This document shows positions 52,340-59,986 of a stretch of 64,000 nt of DNA, one piece after another. Source of the stretch: a virus; IMG/VR virus record IMGVR_UViG_3300046692_000072, positions 1 to 64,000 of that record; one strand, 5' to 3'. A program made the translations under genes and the position numbers. The notes beneath the pieces are model-generated. The model saw nothing but the letters and a program-made list of their open reading frames with translations. It ran no database searches and had not been told where the DNA came from. Every line of letters begins with the position of its first letter. Position 1 is the stretch's first letter.

Positions 52340-52522
52340 GTGGAAACGAAGAAGGTCACTAAAGAAGGTACAGATCTTGTGGACTTTATCCTTGGACTGG
52401 TAGTCGATATCGATGATATTCGACTTGCCAAGGCTTACGAAGCCCTTACAGGACATACCTGTAGGCGCATAGGCAATGACATATTCGAGATTACCTCCAA
52501 TGTCGAAGAGAAGCCAGTTTGA
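52340..52522 (+). CDS. Hypothetical early protein (60 residues)
   Basis: GTG start behind AAGGAGAACCAA. LVDFILGLVVDIDDIRLAKA, a helical protein. Overlaps the next gene by 23 bases. Confidence 0.55.
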   Translation: METKKVTKEGTDLVDFILGLVVDIDDIRLAKAYEALTGHTCRRIGNDIFEITSNVEEKPV

Positions 52523-52664
52523 CAAGAAGCTTGAAGAATACGAGCAGAAGCTAACCCAAAAGGATAGTAATCCAGATGAGCTAGTCAAAGCTCGTAACAA
52601 GCTAATCGCCTACCACTACCATAACGTGGAACGATCCAGAGGAACCAAAGTGAAGAGAGCCTAG
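52500..52664 (+). CDS. Small charged helical protein (54 residues)
   Basis: ATG 52500. SKRSQFDKKLEEYEQKLTQK, then LVKARNKLIAYHYHNVERSR. Its stop lies in the loop of the following terminator. Confidence 0.55.
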   Translation: MSKRSQFDKKLEEYEQKLTQKDSNPDELVKARNKLIAYHYHNVERSRGTKVKRA

Positions 52665-52678
52665 TGGCTCTCTTTTTT
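52654..52678 (+). terminator. Intrinsic terminator inside the polymerase-subunit interval
   Basis: 8-bp stem AGAGAGCC/GGCTCTCT, loop TAGT, then TTTTTTC. It separates the gp15-like transcript from the following genes, so the two polymerase subunits are probably not on one simple transcript. Confidence 0.85.
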
Positions 52679-52694
52679 CATATGGAGATATGAC

Positions 52695-52889
52695 ATGCCA
52701 AAAGGAACACTTAAAGGCTTCAAATCAGATGTTCTGATGAGGAAGATTGATAAGGTCATCAAAGCTGCTGAAGCACATGCCTTCAAAGGAACTCATTCTG
52801 AGTACCCTGGTGAAGTTGCGAAAATAGAATACAATCTTCGTAAAGCTCGTTTGGACCTCGTTACTTATGTAATCGAACATGTCTGTTGA
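52695..52889 (+). CDS. Small basic helical protein (64 residues)
   Basis: ATG 52695 after GGAGATATGAC. FKSDVLMRKIDKVIKAAEAH, then NLRKARLDLVTYVIEHV. First gene after the terminator. Overlaps the next by 11 bases. Confidence 0.55.
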   Translation: MPKGTLKGFKSDVLMRKIDKVIKAAEAHAFKGTHSEYPGEVAKIEYNLRKARLDLVTYVIEHVC

Positions 52890-53184
52890 AGAAGCAATAC
52901 TAAAACTCTTCAAGAAAGCAAGAACCAAGAGGCTTAGGCATCTTAAGAGAGAGCTTTATAAAGCTGAACACGTCCGTTACTACATCCAATTTCAATGGAG
53001 AAATCCAAATGGATGTCAAGGAGACCCTCGTGATTTTAGATCTTGGAGGGTCTTTGCAGCTATGCCTATCCTCTTCCATACAAGAGAGGAGGCATGGGAA
53101 TTCATACGTGAAGTTCCAGACATATTCGCTGACTATAGAGGGTGCCGTAAAGTATCCTGTAGTGTGGAACATACAAGAATCTAG
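52879..53184 (+). CDS. Hypothetical basic protein (101 residues)
   Basis: VEEAILKLFKKARTKRLRHL, then RDFRSWRVFAAMPILFHTRE, EAWEFIREVPDIFADYRGCR. Basic N-terminus, aromatic middle. No family recognised. Confidence 0.55.
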   Translation: MSVEEAILKLFKKARTKRLRHLKRELYKAEHVRYYIQFQWRNPNGCQGDPRDFRSWRVFAAMPILFHTREEAWEFIREVPDIFADYRGCRKVSCSVEHTRI

Positions 53185-53218
53185 GAGAAATGCTTTGGAA
53201 TCTAAGAACTATAATACC

Positions 53219-53473
53219 ATGACTTCCGAGATGAGACGACTCATCAGGAAAGCATACGAAGAAGATCAAGGTGGTATCTGCTACCACTGCAAAGAAGTCC
53301 TTACTGGTCCACCCAGTAAAGAGATCCAGAACAAGGTAATCAATAAGAATCTATTCCCGAATGGATTCTTCAATAACCCTGTTCATCTTCACCACAACCA
53401 CAATACAGGCATGACCATCGGAGCAGTACATTGCAAATGTAATGCTGTCCTATGGCAATATCACGGAGAGTGA
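53219..53473 (+). CDS. Endonuclease-VII/HNH-like protein
   Basis: 84 residues from ATG 53219. CYHCKEVL, then VHLHHNHNTGMTIGAVHCKC and NAVLWQYHGE match the recombination endonuclease VII/HNH pattern: two Cys pairs for zinc and HxHNxxTG for the active site (usually DHDHxTG). The Asp is replaced by Asn or His here, so activity is uncertain. It stands 189 bases before the catalytic polymerase subunit and could be a mobile nuclease. Confidence 0.65.
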   Translation: MTSEMRRLIRKAYEEDQGGICYHCKEVLTGPPSKEIQNKVINKNLFPNGFFNNPVHLHHNHNTGMTIGAVHCKCNAVLWQYHGE

Positions 53474-53474
53474 A

Positions 53475-53648
53475 ATGACTGTAGCTGAACTCATTGAGGA
53501 GCTTAAGAAGCTCCCTCAGGATGCAATAGTCCTCCAGTACGGTGGTGACGAGTTCTATCACATAGCTGAAGGTGTAGAGCTTCAGAAAACAAATAGAGAT
53601 ATCGACTGGGATGGGAAAGTAACAGGCCCATTTGTCACCCTATTCTAA
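53475..53648 (+). CDS. Small hypothetical protein (57 residues)
   Basis: MTVAELIEELKKLPQDAIVL, then QYGGDEFYHIAEGVEL. This N-terminus (TVAELIEELKKLP) is common in small phage proteins of unknown function. Confidence 0.65.
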   Translation: MTVAELIEELKKLPQDAIVLQYGGDEFYHIAEGVELQKTNRDIDWDGKVTGPFVTLF

Positions 53649-53661
53649 CAGGAGAAATACC

Positions 53662-54870
53662 ATGCAACTCTTCAGCGGTGTCGAGTACTTGCAGATTGAT
53701 ATTGCCAACAACTTCGGACTCGACAAAAAGGATTGGGACATTCGTCTCAACTGGTTCAAGGACAATGAAGATAAACTTCTCTCACTGGTTCAGCAAGCTG
53801 AAGAGCCCGCATTGTATTATGCTGGCGTCAAAGCCTGGAATGACCATCTTGCAGGAAAGAATTGTCACTATCCGATCTCACTCGACGCAACCTCGTCTGG
53901 ACTACAAATCTTGGCTTGCCTCACAGGCGATAGGAAAGCGTCTCAGATATGCAACGTGGTTGATACCGGAAAGCGAGAAGACGCTTATACGGCGATCTAT
54001 GAGGCGATGCTCTCCTGCACAGGAGGCGAAAACAAGATCGAGCGTAAGCAGACCAAGCAGGCGGTAATGACCTCGCTCTACGGGTCAGAAGCTGTGCCTA
54101 AGTCTGTGTTTGGTGAGGGAGCTCTCTTAGCTCTCTTTGAACAAACCATGGACGATCAAGCCCCTGGTGCATGGGAACTTAACAAGCAGATGCTTGCTCT
54201 GTGGAATCCAGAAGCCTATGATTATCATTGGGTTATGCCTGATAACTTCAATGTTCACATTAAGGTTATGCAGATGACTTCTGAAAATGTCCATTTCCTG
54301 GACAAGCCTTATGAAGTCAGCTATGCCGTCAATGCTCCTATGGAGCGAGGTCGGTCTCTCGGTGCTAACATGACGCATTCCATTGATGGAATGATCGTGC
54401 GAGAGATGACACGTCGCTGCATGTACAACCTCGAAAAGGTTCTATACATCAGAGACATCCTCTGCGATCCCTCAACCAAAACCTTCACACATGGAGCCAA
54501 GGATGAGAATGCGAAAATGGTCATGGCGCTTTGGAGTCACTATCAGGCGTCTGGGTTCCTTAGTGCTAGGATCCTTGACCATCTTACTCTGGATACTATT
54601 CCTCTTGTCGATAGGATGGTTATTCTGGACCTTATTCAATCACTTCCTCGGAGACCCTTTCAGGTCATCGCGGTACATGATTGTTTCAGATGCCTACCTA
54701 ACTACGGAAATGATCTCAGAAAACAGTACAATATACTGCTCTCTGGAATCGCCAAATCCCGACTACTCTCCCACCTGCTTACGCAGATCACCGGGAGAAA
54801 GATGGAAGTTGGCAAGCTCGACCATGGGCTCTGGGTTGATGTGCTCAATACCAACTACGCCCTCTCCTAA
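53662..54870 (+). CDS. RNA polymerase II catalytic subunit (N4 gp16 type)
   Basis: 402 residues from ATG 53662 behind AGGAGAAATACC (N4 gp16: about 404). It carries the T7-type catalytic motifs: A, SLDATSSGLQ with Asp75; B, RKQTKQAVMTSLYG with Arg128, Lys132 and Tyr140 in exactly the T7 spacing (R627, K631, Y639); C, VHDCF with Asp340. It pairs with the gp15-like subunit. A strong terminator follows. Confidence 0.9.
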   Translation: MQLFSGVEYLQIDIANNFGLDKKDWDIRLNWFKDNEDKLLSLVQQAEEPALYYAGVKAWNDHLAGKNCHYPISLDATSSGLQILACLTGDRKASQICNVVDTGKREDAYTAIYEAMLSCTGGENKIERKQTKQAVMTSLYGSEAVPKSVFGEGALLALFEQTMDDQAPGAWELNKQMLALWNPEAYDYHWVMPDNFNVHIKVMQMTSENVHFLDKPYEVSYAVNAPMERGRSLGANMTHSIDGMIVREMTRRCMYNLEKVLYIRDILCDPSTKTFTHGAKDENAKMVMALWSHYQASGFLSARILDHLTLDTIPLVDRMVILDLIQSLPRRPFQVIAVHDCFRCLPNYGNDLRKQYNILLSGIAKSRLLSHLLTQITGRKMEVGKLDHGLWVDVLNTNYALS

Positions 54871-54897
54871 ACAGTGCTAACTCAGTGCTTACACAGT

Positions 54898-54928
54898 AAC
54901 CCCTCCCTAGCGGAGGGGTTATTTTTTT
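54898..54928 (+). terminator. Intrinsic terminator after RNAPII
   Basis: 9-bp stem AACCCCTCC/GGAGGGGTT, loop CTAGC, then ATTTTTTT. Confidence 0.9.
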
Positions 54929-54930
54929 GT

Positions 54931-54970
54931 TATAGACCACCTAGTTAAACCACCTAGCTAGGAAGAACTA
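54931..54970 (+). promoter_or_regulatory. Promoter-like region before the decoration module
   Basis: TATAGACCACCTAGTTAAACCACCTAGCTAGG: a TAGACC motif and two copies of ACCACCTAG, between a strong terminator and AGGAAGAACTAATG. A new transcript probably starts here. Confidence 0.4.
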
Positions 54971-57900
54971 ATGAGCATTTTGAGAGTATTTTATAATCCT
55001 GGAACCAAGAGTGTGAGGATTAGGGAACAAGGTCTTGCTGATCTTGCTGCTCCATATGTACTCGCGGGATCTTTCGAACATGGTGGTAGCAATGATCCAG
55101 AAGGCTGGGATCATAACCACGTCATGTATCACCATGTCAGAGATGCTCTGTACAAGGTTGGTGTTCAGGACATGAACTCGGTCCATATTCTGTCCATTCT
55201 CTATGTTGGACAGAAGGCTATCACCTATAGTGATAGTGGTGAGATCGCTGAGAACACTCCTGTTGGTACTATTGTATCGACACTCTCTGTCCTCAATGGC
55301 TCTGGATCCTACATCTTCACAGAACTGTCAGATACTGATGGCAAGTTCGTAATTGAAGGTTCCAACATCAAGCTTGCTGCTGCATTGGATTATGAGACTA
55401 AGACTTCTCATACTATCGATGTGCAGGCTGATGGTGTCGGTGGTCCTCTTACTCGTTCGCATGTATTTAACGTAAGCAACGAGAATGACCCAATTATCAA
55501 CATCTCTGCTGTCAACATTGTTGAGTCTGCCACTGTAGGTACTACGGTAGGCGTTCTCTCTATTACCAATGGTTCAGGTTCTTATACCTTCACCAAGATT
55601 GCTGACCCAGATAGCAAGTTCGTTATCTCTGGTAACAACCTCAATCTGGCTGCTGCTATCGACTATGAGACCAAAGCTTTCCACAGCGTCACTGTTCAAG
55701 CTGCTGGTACTGGTGGACCGGTCACGAGAACGATCAACATCAACGTCAGCAATGCTGTTGAAGGTACGCTTGCACCTACGACTGCCTCTATCACTGATGA
55801 GATTGCTGATGGCGCTACCGTCTTTACCGTTACCGGTTTTGACGTTGGAGCCAATGAGGTAATCTCCAGCATTTCGCCAAATGATGGTCGATTCGCTATT
55901 GCCTCTGGTAACAGGATCGTCAAGGGTCTCAGCGCTGTGTCGGCAGGTACTGTAGCTCTTACGCTTACGATGTCTACTGGTCGTACCCTTACGAACAACA
56001 TCACCATCACGACTACCTCGCTCCCTGACTACACTTTCCAAGCAGAAACCGATGCACTTCAAGTGTCTCGTACTGCTGCTGGTATCCCCATGACTCGTCG
56101 TCAGAAGCTTGCTTTTGACCGTATGGTGGTACGTGTTAAGGCTGCTGGTGTTAGCGTTGCTGATTGGGCTGCTCTTTATGTCCCATCTACACCTACGGAA
56201 GTACAAGCTCGTGTTAACCAGATTCACCCTGGAACCAACGATCTGGTACCCGTAACTACCGTTCCCACTTACACTGCCAACGATAAGTGGAGTGCTTTCG
56301 GTACGCCTAAATACAATACCGGTATTGGTCTCCAGAGCTTTGCTCAGGGGCAGTTCACCATCTTCTTCTACTCACGCACCACTGCGGGTGCCTCGGGTGG
56401 TGACTTTGGTGCTCAGACCGCTGGTGGTGATGGTATTGCTGCTAACACCCGTGACGCTTCGAACAAGTTCAATGCCCGTCTTCAGGGTACAAACTATGCA
56501 TCAGTAGGTACTACCTTCACCCCTGGTCAGGGTATGTACTCCATCCGTCCTAACAAGCTGGATACCTTTGGTATCAAGCGTGAAGACACCTCCACTACCT
56601 ATGTTGCTCCAGCAACCAATCCAACAATCCACCTTGGTGGTATTAATGGTGGTGCCTCAGCAGGCAAGGATTGCGGTCTCTTTGCAATCTTCAAGGTCAC
56701 CTTGACTGATGCTCAGAATCGGGAAGTCAGTGCTGCTCTGCTCGACTACTACTACAAAGTTCGCTTTGGTATGGTCGATTACTACGAAGCTGGTAAAGCC
56801 CCAACCACTGCCGATTACGATGTCGTGGTCTATGGTGCTAGCTGGACTGCTGTCTGTGCTGCTTATGCTGCCAAGCAGGAAGGCAAGAGCGTCTGCATCG
56901 TCTGTGATGAGCACGCTAAGACGGACTGGGATATCGGTGGTATGCCTGCATCCGGTCTTGCCTATGTGGACTGCTACAACTACACGGCAATGAAGGGTCT
57001 CTATCGAGATCTGACCCAGTGGGTAAACACCACGATCATCAACCGTGCAGATACGAACAACCAAGCAGGTAACTCTGTTGAAAGCTGGCAGTTCTGCCAA
57101 GCTGTTCGTCGTATGCTAGATCCAGCACGAACCAATGGTACTCTGATCTTTGGTCAGGATATCCCTGTCTACTTCTCTACCGGTATTCAGTCCATTACCT
57201 CGGTAGGTACGAAAGACACTGCTCTCCATACTAAGGATGGCAGAACCTTTACCGGTAAGGTCTTTGTATCCGCTGACTATGATGGCGAATACAACCACAT
57301 GTCCACTGGTATTCCTACCATCACTGGTATCGAAGCTGCTGGATCTGGTTCTGAAGCCAACAACGGTTACAAGGGCTCCGGCTCCATGAGCAAGCCCTAT
57401 GGTTCAGACATCAGCCCTTACATCACTGAAGGTAACTCTGGATCTGGTCTTCTCCCTGATATTCAGGGTGAAATGCCTCTTCCTGGTTTGACCATTGGTA
57501 ATGCCATCACTGCTCTTGAGAGCATGAACTATCGTCTCGCCATGACGACTGATCCTGCTCGTGTGGTTCCAGTTACCACTATGGATCCACATCGTAACTA
57601 TAATGCTCTACGTTATGAGACTGCCGGTCGTGCCTATGTCCTCAATCCAAGTGCACAGATTAGCAACCTGTCCGGTACCCAAACTCTGCTGCAATTTGCA
57701 GTCGGTGGCACATCGAACAAGATCGATGTGAACAACGGTTCGGGCGGTCTGTCTACTGACCTTCCTGGTTCTGGTTATCGTTATGCCACGGCAGCGGATT
57801 CTGCTGCTCGTAAGGCAGTTATCGATGACCTCCGGGATTATCAGCTTGGTTGGTTCTGGTGGCACAACAACTCGGGGGATTCTCGTATTCCTTCCTCGTT

Positions 57901-58471
57901 GCGTACCTCCATGCTAGCTCTTGGACTTGATGCAGGTACTTTCCTGGATCCAGGTCCAGATGGTCTCCTGTTCTGGCCTAACCGTCCGTATCAGCGTGAT
58001 CCTGTCTGGCGCCTCAAAAACACTGGTTACGTCTCGACTGCACAGGATTATTGCAAGACGGATGGTACGTCGCTTCGGTCTGACAAGACCATTGCTGCAA
58101 CCTCCTATGACTGCGATAAGCATCCTGAATGGAAGGTAGCCTCTGGCGGACTTCTCTACACTCAGGGTTCTGTTCCAGGTGGTCTCCAAGCTGGTGTTGA
58201 CCGTATGGCTCCAATTCCTTTGGAAGAGATTGTCCCTGACGTTGGTGTCAAGACGAACGTTATCGTTCCTTGGGCTTCGTCCTGCACGATTCTCTGCTGG
58301 TACATGAGCCGTCTTGAGCCAACTGGTGGTCATAAGGGTGAAGCAGCAGGCGTCATTGCCTCTATGGCAATTGACGGAAACATCGAAGTGCAGAACGTAG
58401 ACTACACTTCCCTGCGTACTAAGTTGCTGGCAAGAGATGTGAACCACCCTTACCTGCCACAGGTCGCATAA
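54971..58471 (+). CDS. Virion decoration/fibre protein fused to an FAD-dependent oxidoreductase domain
   Basis: 1,166 residues. Parts in order: (1) residues 1-75, a module shared with the 58544 protein (HNHVMYHHVRDALYKVGVQD); (2) two cadherin-like repeats at about 88-172 and 173-258 (NGSGSYIFTELSDTDGKFVI; NGSGSYTFTKIADPDSKFVI) and a third diverged unit to about 350; (3) about 355-610, a lectin-like module seen in phage adhesins (RQKLAFDRMVVRVKAAGVSV, FTIFFYSRTT, LGGINGG); (4) about 613-1166, an FAD-dependent oxidoreductase of the FAD_oxidored (PF12831) type: DYDVVVYGASWTAVCAAYAA, then DIGGMPASG, NYRLAMTTDPARVVPVTTMD, IPLEEIVPDV and GHKGEAAGVIASMA. The dinucleotide loop is GASWTA instead of GxGxxG. 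It follows RNAPII, where N4 encodes head-decoration protein gp17. FAD binding and display on the virion are inferred. Confidence 0.75.
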   Translation: MSILRVFYNPGTKSVRIREQGLADLAAPYVLAGSFEHGGSNDPEGWDHNHVMYHHVRDALYKVGVQDMNSVHILSILYVGQKAITYSDSGEIAENTPVGTIVSTLSVLNGSGSYIFTELSDTDGKFVIEGSNIKLAAALDYETKTSHTIDVQADGVGGPLTRSHVFNVSNENDPIINISAVNIVESATVGTTVGVLSITNGSGSYTFTKIADPDSKFVISGNNLNLAAAIDYETKAFHSVTVQAAGTGGPVTRTININVSNAVEGTLAPTTASITDEIADGATVFTVTGFDVGANEVISSISPNDGRFAIASGNRIVKGLSAVSAGTVALTLTMSTGRTLTNNITITTTSLPDYTFQAETDALQVSRTAAGIPMTRRQKLAFDRMVVRVKAAGVSVADWAALYVPSTPTEVQARVNQIHPGTNDLVPVTTVPTYTANDKWSAFGTPKYNTGIGLQSFAQGQFTIFFYSRTTAGASGGDFGAQTAGGDGIAANTRDASNKFNARLQGTNYASVGTTFTPGQGMYSIRPNKLDTFGIKREDTSTTYVAPATNPTIHLGGINGGASAGKDCGLFAIFKVTLTDAQNREVSAALLDYYYKVRFGMVDYYEAGKAPTTADYDVVVYGASWTAVCAAYAAKQEGKSVCIVCDEHAKTDWDIGGMPASGLAYVDCYNYTAMKGLYRDLTQWVNTTIINRADTNNQAGNSVESWQFCQAVRRMLDPARTNGTLIFGQDIPVYFSTGIQSITSVGTKDTALHTKDGRTFTGKVFVSADYDGEYNHMSTGIPTITGIEAAGSGSEANNGYKGSGSMSKPYGSDISPYITEGNSGSGLLPDIQGEMPLPGLTIGNAITALESMNYRLAMTTDPARVVPVTTMDPHRNYNALRYETAGRAYVLNPSAQISNLSGTQTLLQFAVGGTSNKIDVNNGSGGLSTDLPGSGYRYATAADSAARKAVIDDLRDYQLGWFWWHNNSGDSRIPSSLRTSMLALGLDAGTFLDPGPDGLLFWPNRPYQRDPVWRLKNTGYVSTAQDYCKTDGTSLRSDKTIAATSYDCDKHPEWKVASGGLLYTQGSVPGGLQAGVDRMAPIPLEEIVPDVGVKTNVIVPWASSCTILCWYMSRLEPTGGHKGEAAGVIASMAIDGNIEVQNVDYTSLRTKLLARDVNHPYLPQVA

Positions 58472-58503
58472 CACTTTAAACCAAAGTGTTTTCAATATAT
58501 AAG

Positions 58504-58530
58504 GAGCGGGCTAGCCCCGCTCTTTTCTTT
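58504..58530 (+). terminator. Intrinsic terminator
   Basis: 7-bp stem GAGCGGG/CCCGCTC, loop CTAGC, then TTTTCTTTT. It lies between the 1,166-residue gene and its shorter partner. Confidence 0.85.
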
Positions 58531-58543
58531 TATGAGGATCCTT

Positions 58544-59050
58544 ATGACTACTTATCAATGTGCCTTTAAGGCAACCGGTAACACTGCTGTTGTTACCATG
58601 CAGCGTGCTGCTGACACTCTTCCTGCTGGTGCAACTGATATCGGTGACGTTATTCATGACGTAGAGCCTGACAATCTGTCTGGTCAGACGACTTTCAATG
58701 ACTCTCACGTCCTTTATCAGCATGTTCAGGAACTCTGCTACAAGCATGGTTGGACGGACATGGCAAACGTCACCATCAATTGGGATGTTGTCGGTGTTGA
58801 GATTACCAATGGTGCAACTGGCACAGTTACTGCTGCCGCTGGTGCTAACCATACTCTACAGCTTTATGCTCGTACTCTTCCTGAGGAAGCTACGTCTGAG
58901 GATATCGTCTGGACGAGTGGTACCCCTGCCAAGGCAACTGTCAACTCGACCGGTCTTGTGACTGGTGTTGCTGCTGGTAGCACTGTTATCACTGCGAAAT
59001 CTAGTGTAGATAATGCTGCACTCGATACGATCACGATTACTGTTACGTAA
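58544..59050 (+). CDS. Ig-like (BIG2) decoration protein, N4 gp17 position
   Basis: 168 residues from ATG 58544 behind GAGGATCCTT. Residues 1-75 (NDSHVLYQHVQELCYKHGWT, DMANVTI) resemble the start of the 1,166-residue protein. Residues 80-168 form a bacterial Ig-like domain of the BIG2 type (SGTPAKATVNSTGLVTGVAA, GSTVITAKS). N4 gp17, a head-decoration protein, lies just after the RNAPII genes, so this is probably its counterpart and residues 1-75 the capsid-binding module. Confidence 0.65.
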   Translation: MTTYQCAFKATGNTAVVTMQRAADTLPAGATDIGDVIHDVEPDNLSGQTTFNDSHVLYQHVQELCYKHGWTDMANVTINWDVVGVEITNGATGTVTAAAGANHTLQLYARTLPEEATSEDIVWTSGTPAKATVNSTGLVTGVAAGSTVITAKSSVDNAALDTITITVT

Positions 59051-59061
59051 GGATTTTTATC

Positions 59062-59451
59062 ATGGATGCTGACAAGATGGCTCAGGATTTCCTTATGTGG
59101 AATTCCCTCAAGTTGGCTCCATATGATCCCAAAATTAATCACCCCCAGGATGTAGGTCTTGGGGGTCCATCCACCGAGTACACCGCTACGGTAGATACTC
59201 CTCAAGGGACGTTTAAAAACATCCCTCAGCTTTGGTGGCAGCGCAATGGTAAACCTCTCCTCGTCCCTGAGGAGACCGCTAGAGGGCTTGCTAGCCTCAC
59301 AGAGCGGGTTACCGGTAGATCCTTCCCAGAATACACGACACCTGATGAAGCCGACCTAGAGGCTTCTGAGAGATCCAAGGCAGGTGGTGCTGAAAAGCAA
59401 TCCTTGATGGATTATGCGGATGAAATCCGCAAATACGGACCCAGGTACTAA
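59062..59451 (+). CDS. Hypothetical protein of the decoration module
   Basis: 129 residues behind AAGGATTTTTATC. TVDTPQGTFKNIPQLWWQRN, GKPLLVPEETARGLASLTER, helical C-terminus. The IPQLWW...G.P...EE phrase suggests the family of phage proteins carried with structural genes; function unknown. Probably cotranscribed with the Ig-like protein. Confidence 0.6.
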   Translation: MDADKMAQDFLMWNSLKLAPYDPKINHPQDVGLGGPSTEYTATVDTPQGTFKNIPQLWWQRNGKPLLVPEETARGLASLTERVTGRSFPEYTTPDEADLEASERSKAGGAEKQSLMDYADEIRKYGPRY

Positions 59452-59511
59452 AATACACATTCCCATCATTCATTTTCTTGGTTTAATGGTCTTGAGCCAA
59501 GGAGAGAAAAG

Positions 59512-59775
59512 ATGTTCAGTTACACCGCGAAGCCTCGGCAGGTAGAGGCATGGCAATATTTCAGGGACGTAGGCACTGATACCGCTTGCATCCCTCGTTG
59601 GGCTATCCAGATGGCACTGGATGGAAATATCCATACCCATGGCAAAATCGATTACCTGATCAATGGTGCAGAAAGTACCATACTCGAATCTGGGGATTGG
59701 ATCGTGAAAGATGGGGAAAACTATACCCATTTCACTAACGACATGTTCCATGAGTGGTATATCCCCACTGTTTAA
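59512..59775 (+). CDS. PGDYG-type small phage protein 2
   Basis: 87 residues behind GAGCCAAGGAGAG. AKPRQVEAWQYFRDVG, then ESGDWIVKDGENYTHFTNDM: the same pattern as the 36571 protein. Function unknown. Confidence 0.65.
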   Translation: MFSYTAKPRQVEAWQYFRDVGTDTACIPRWAIQMALDGNIHTHGKIDYLINGAESTILESGDWIVKDGENYTHFTNDMFHEWYIPTV

Positions 59776-59986
59776 ATCTAGACCGGCATGAGCTCGGGTC
59801 ACATCGGTAGGGGAAGGAGTCGAGGGGTCAGATCCCTTTAGCGTTGATAAGGAAGAAGGATCTCCTTGGAGCTACTCTGCGCCTCTCCATCGGCAAGAGC
59901 GATGTTTACATCAATGGTCTAGTGGGGGAGGGGTCGTTCCCCTCCCTACTCAATTCAACGACGACAAACACTAACAAGGACAGAAA
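59776..59986 (+). promoter_or_regulatory. Intergenic region with GTAGGGGAAGG word and GC hairpin
   Basis: 211 bases without ORF. TCTAGACC at 59776, GTAGGGGAAGG and CAGATCC (shared with 38004-38036), and a perfect 8-bp hairpin GGGAGGGG/CCCCTCCC (59926-59946) without T-run. Promoter or leader structure for the ATPase operon is likely. Confidence 0.4.

Noticed and set aside
53190-53222. ATG behind AGGAGAA giving a 10-codon ORF before the nuclease
   Set aside because: Too close to the ribosome-binding site and too short; at most a leader peptide.
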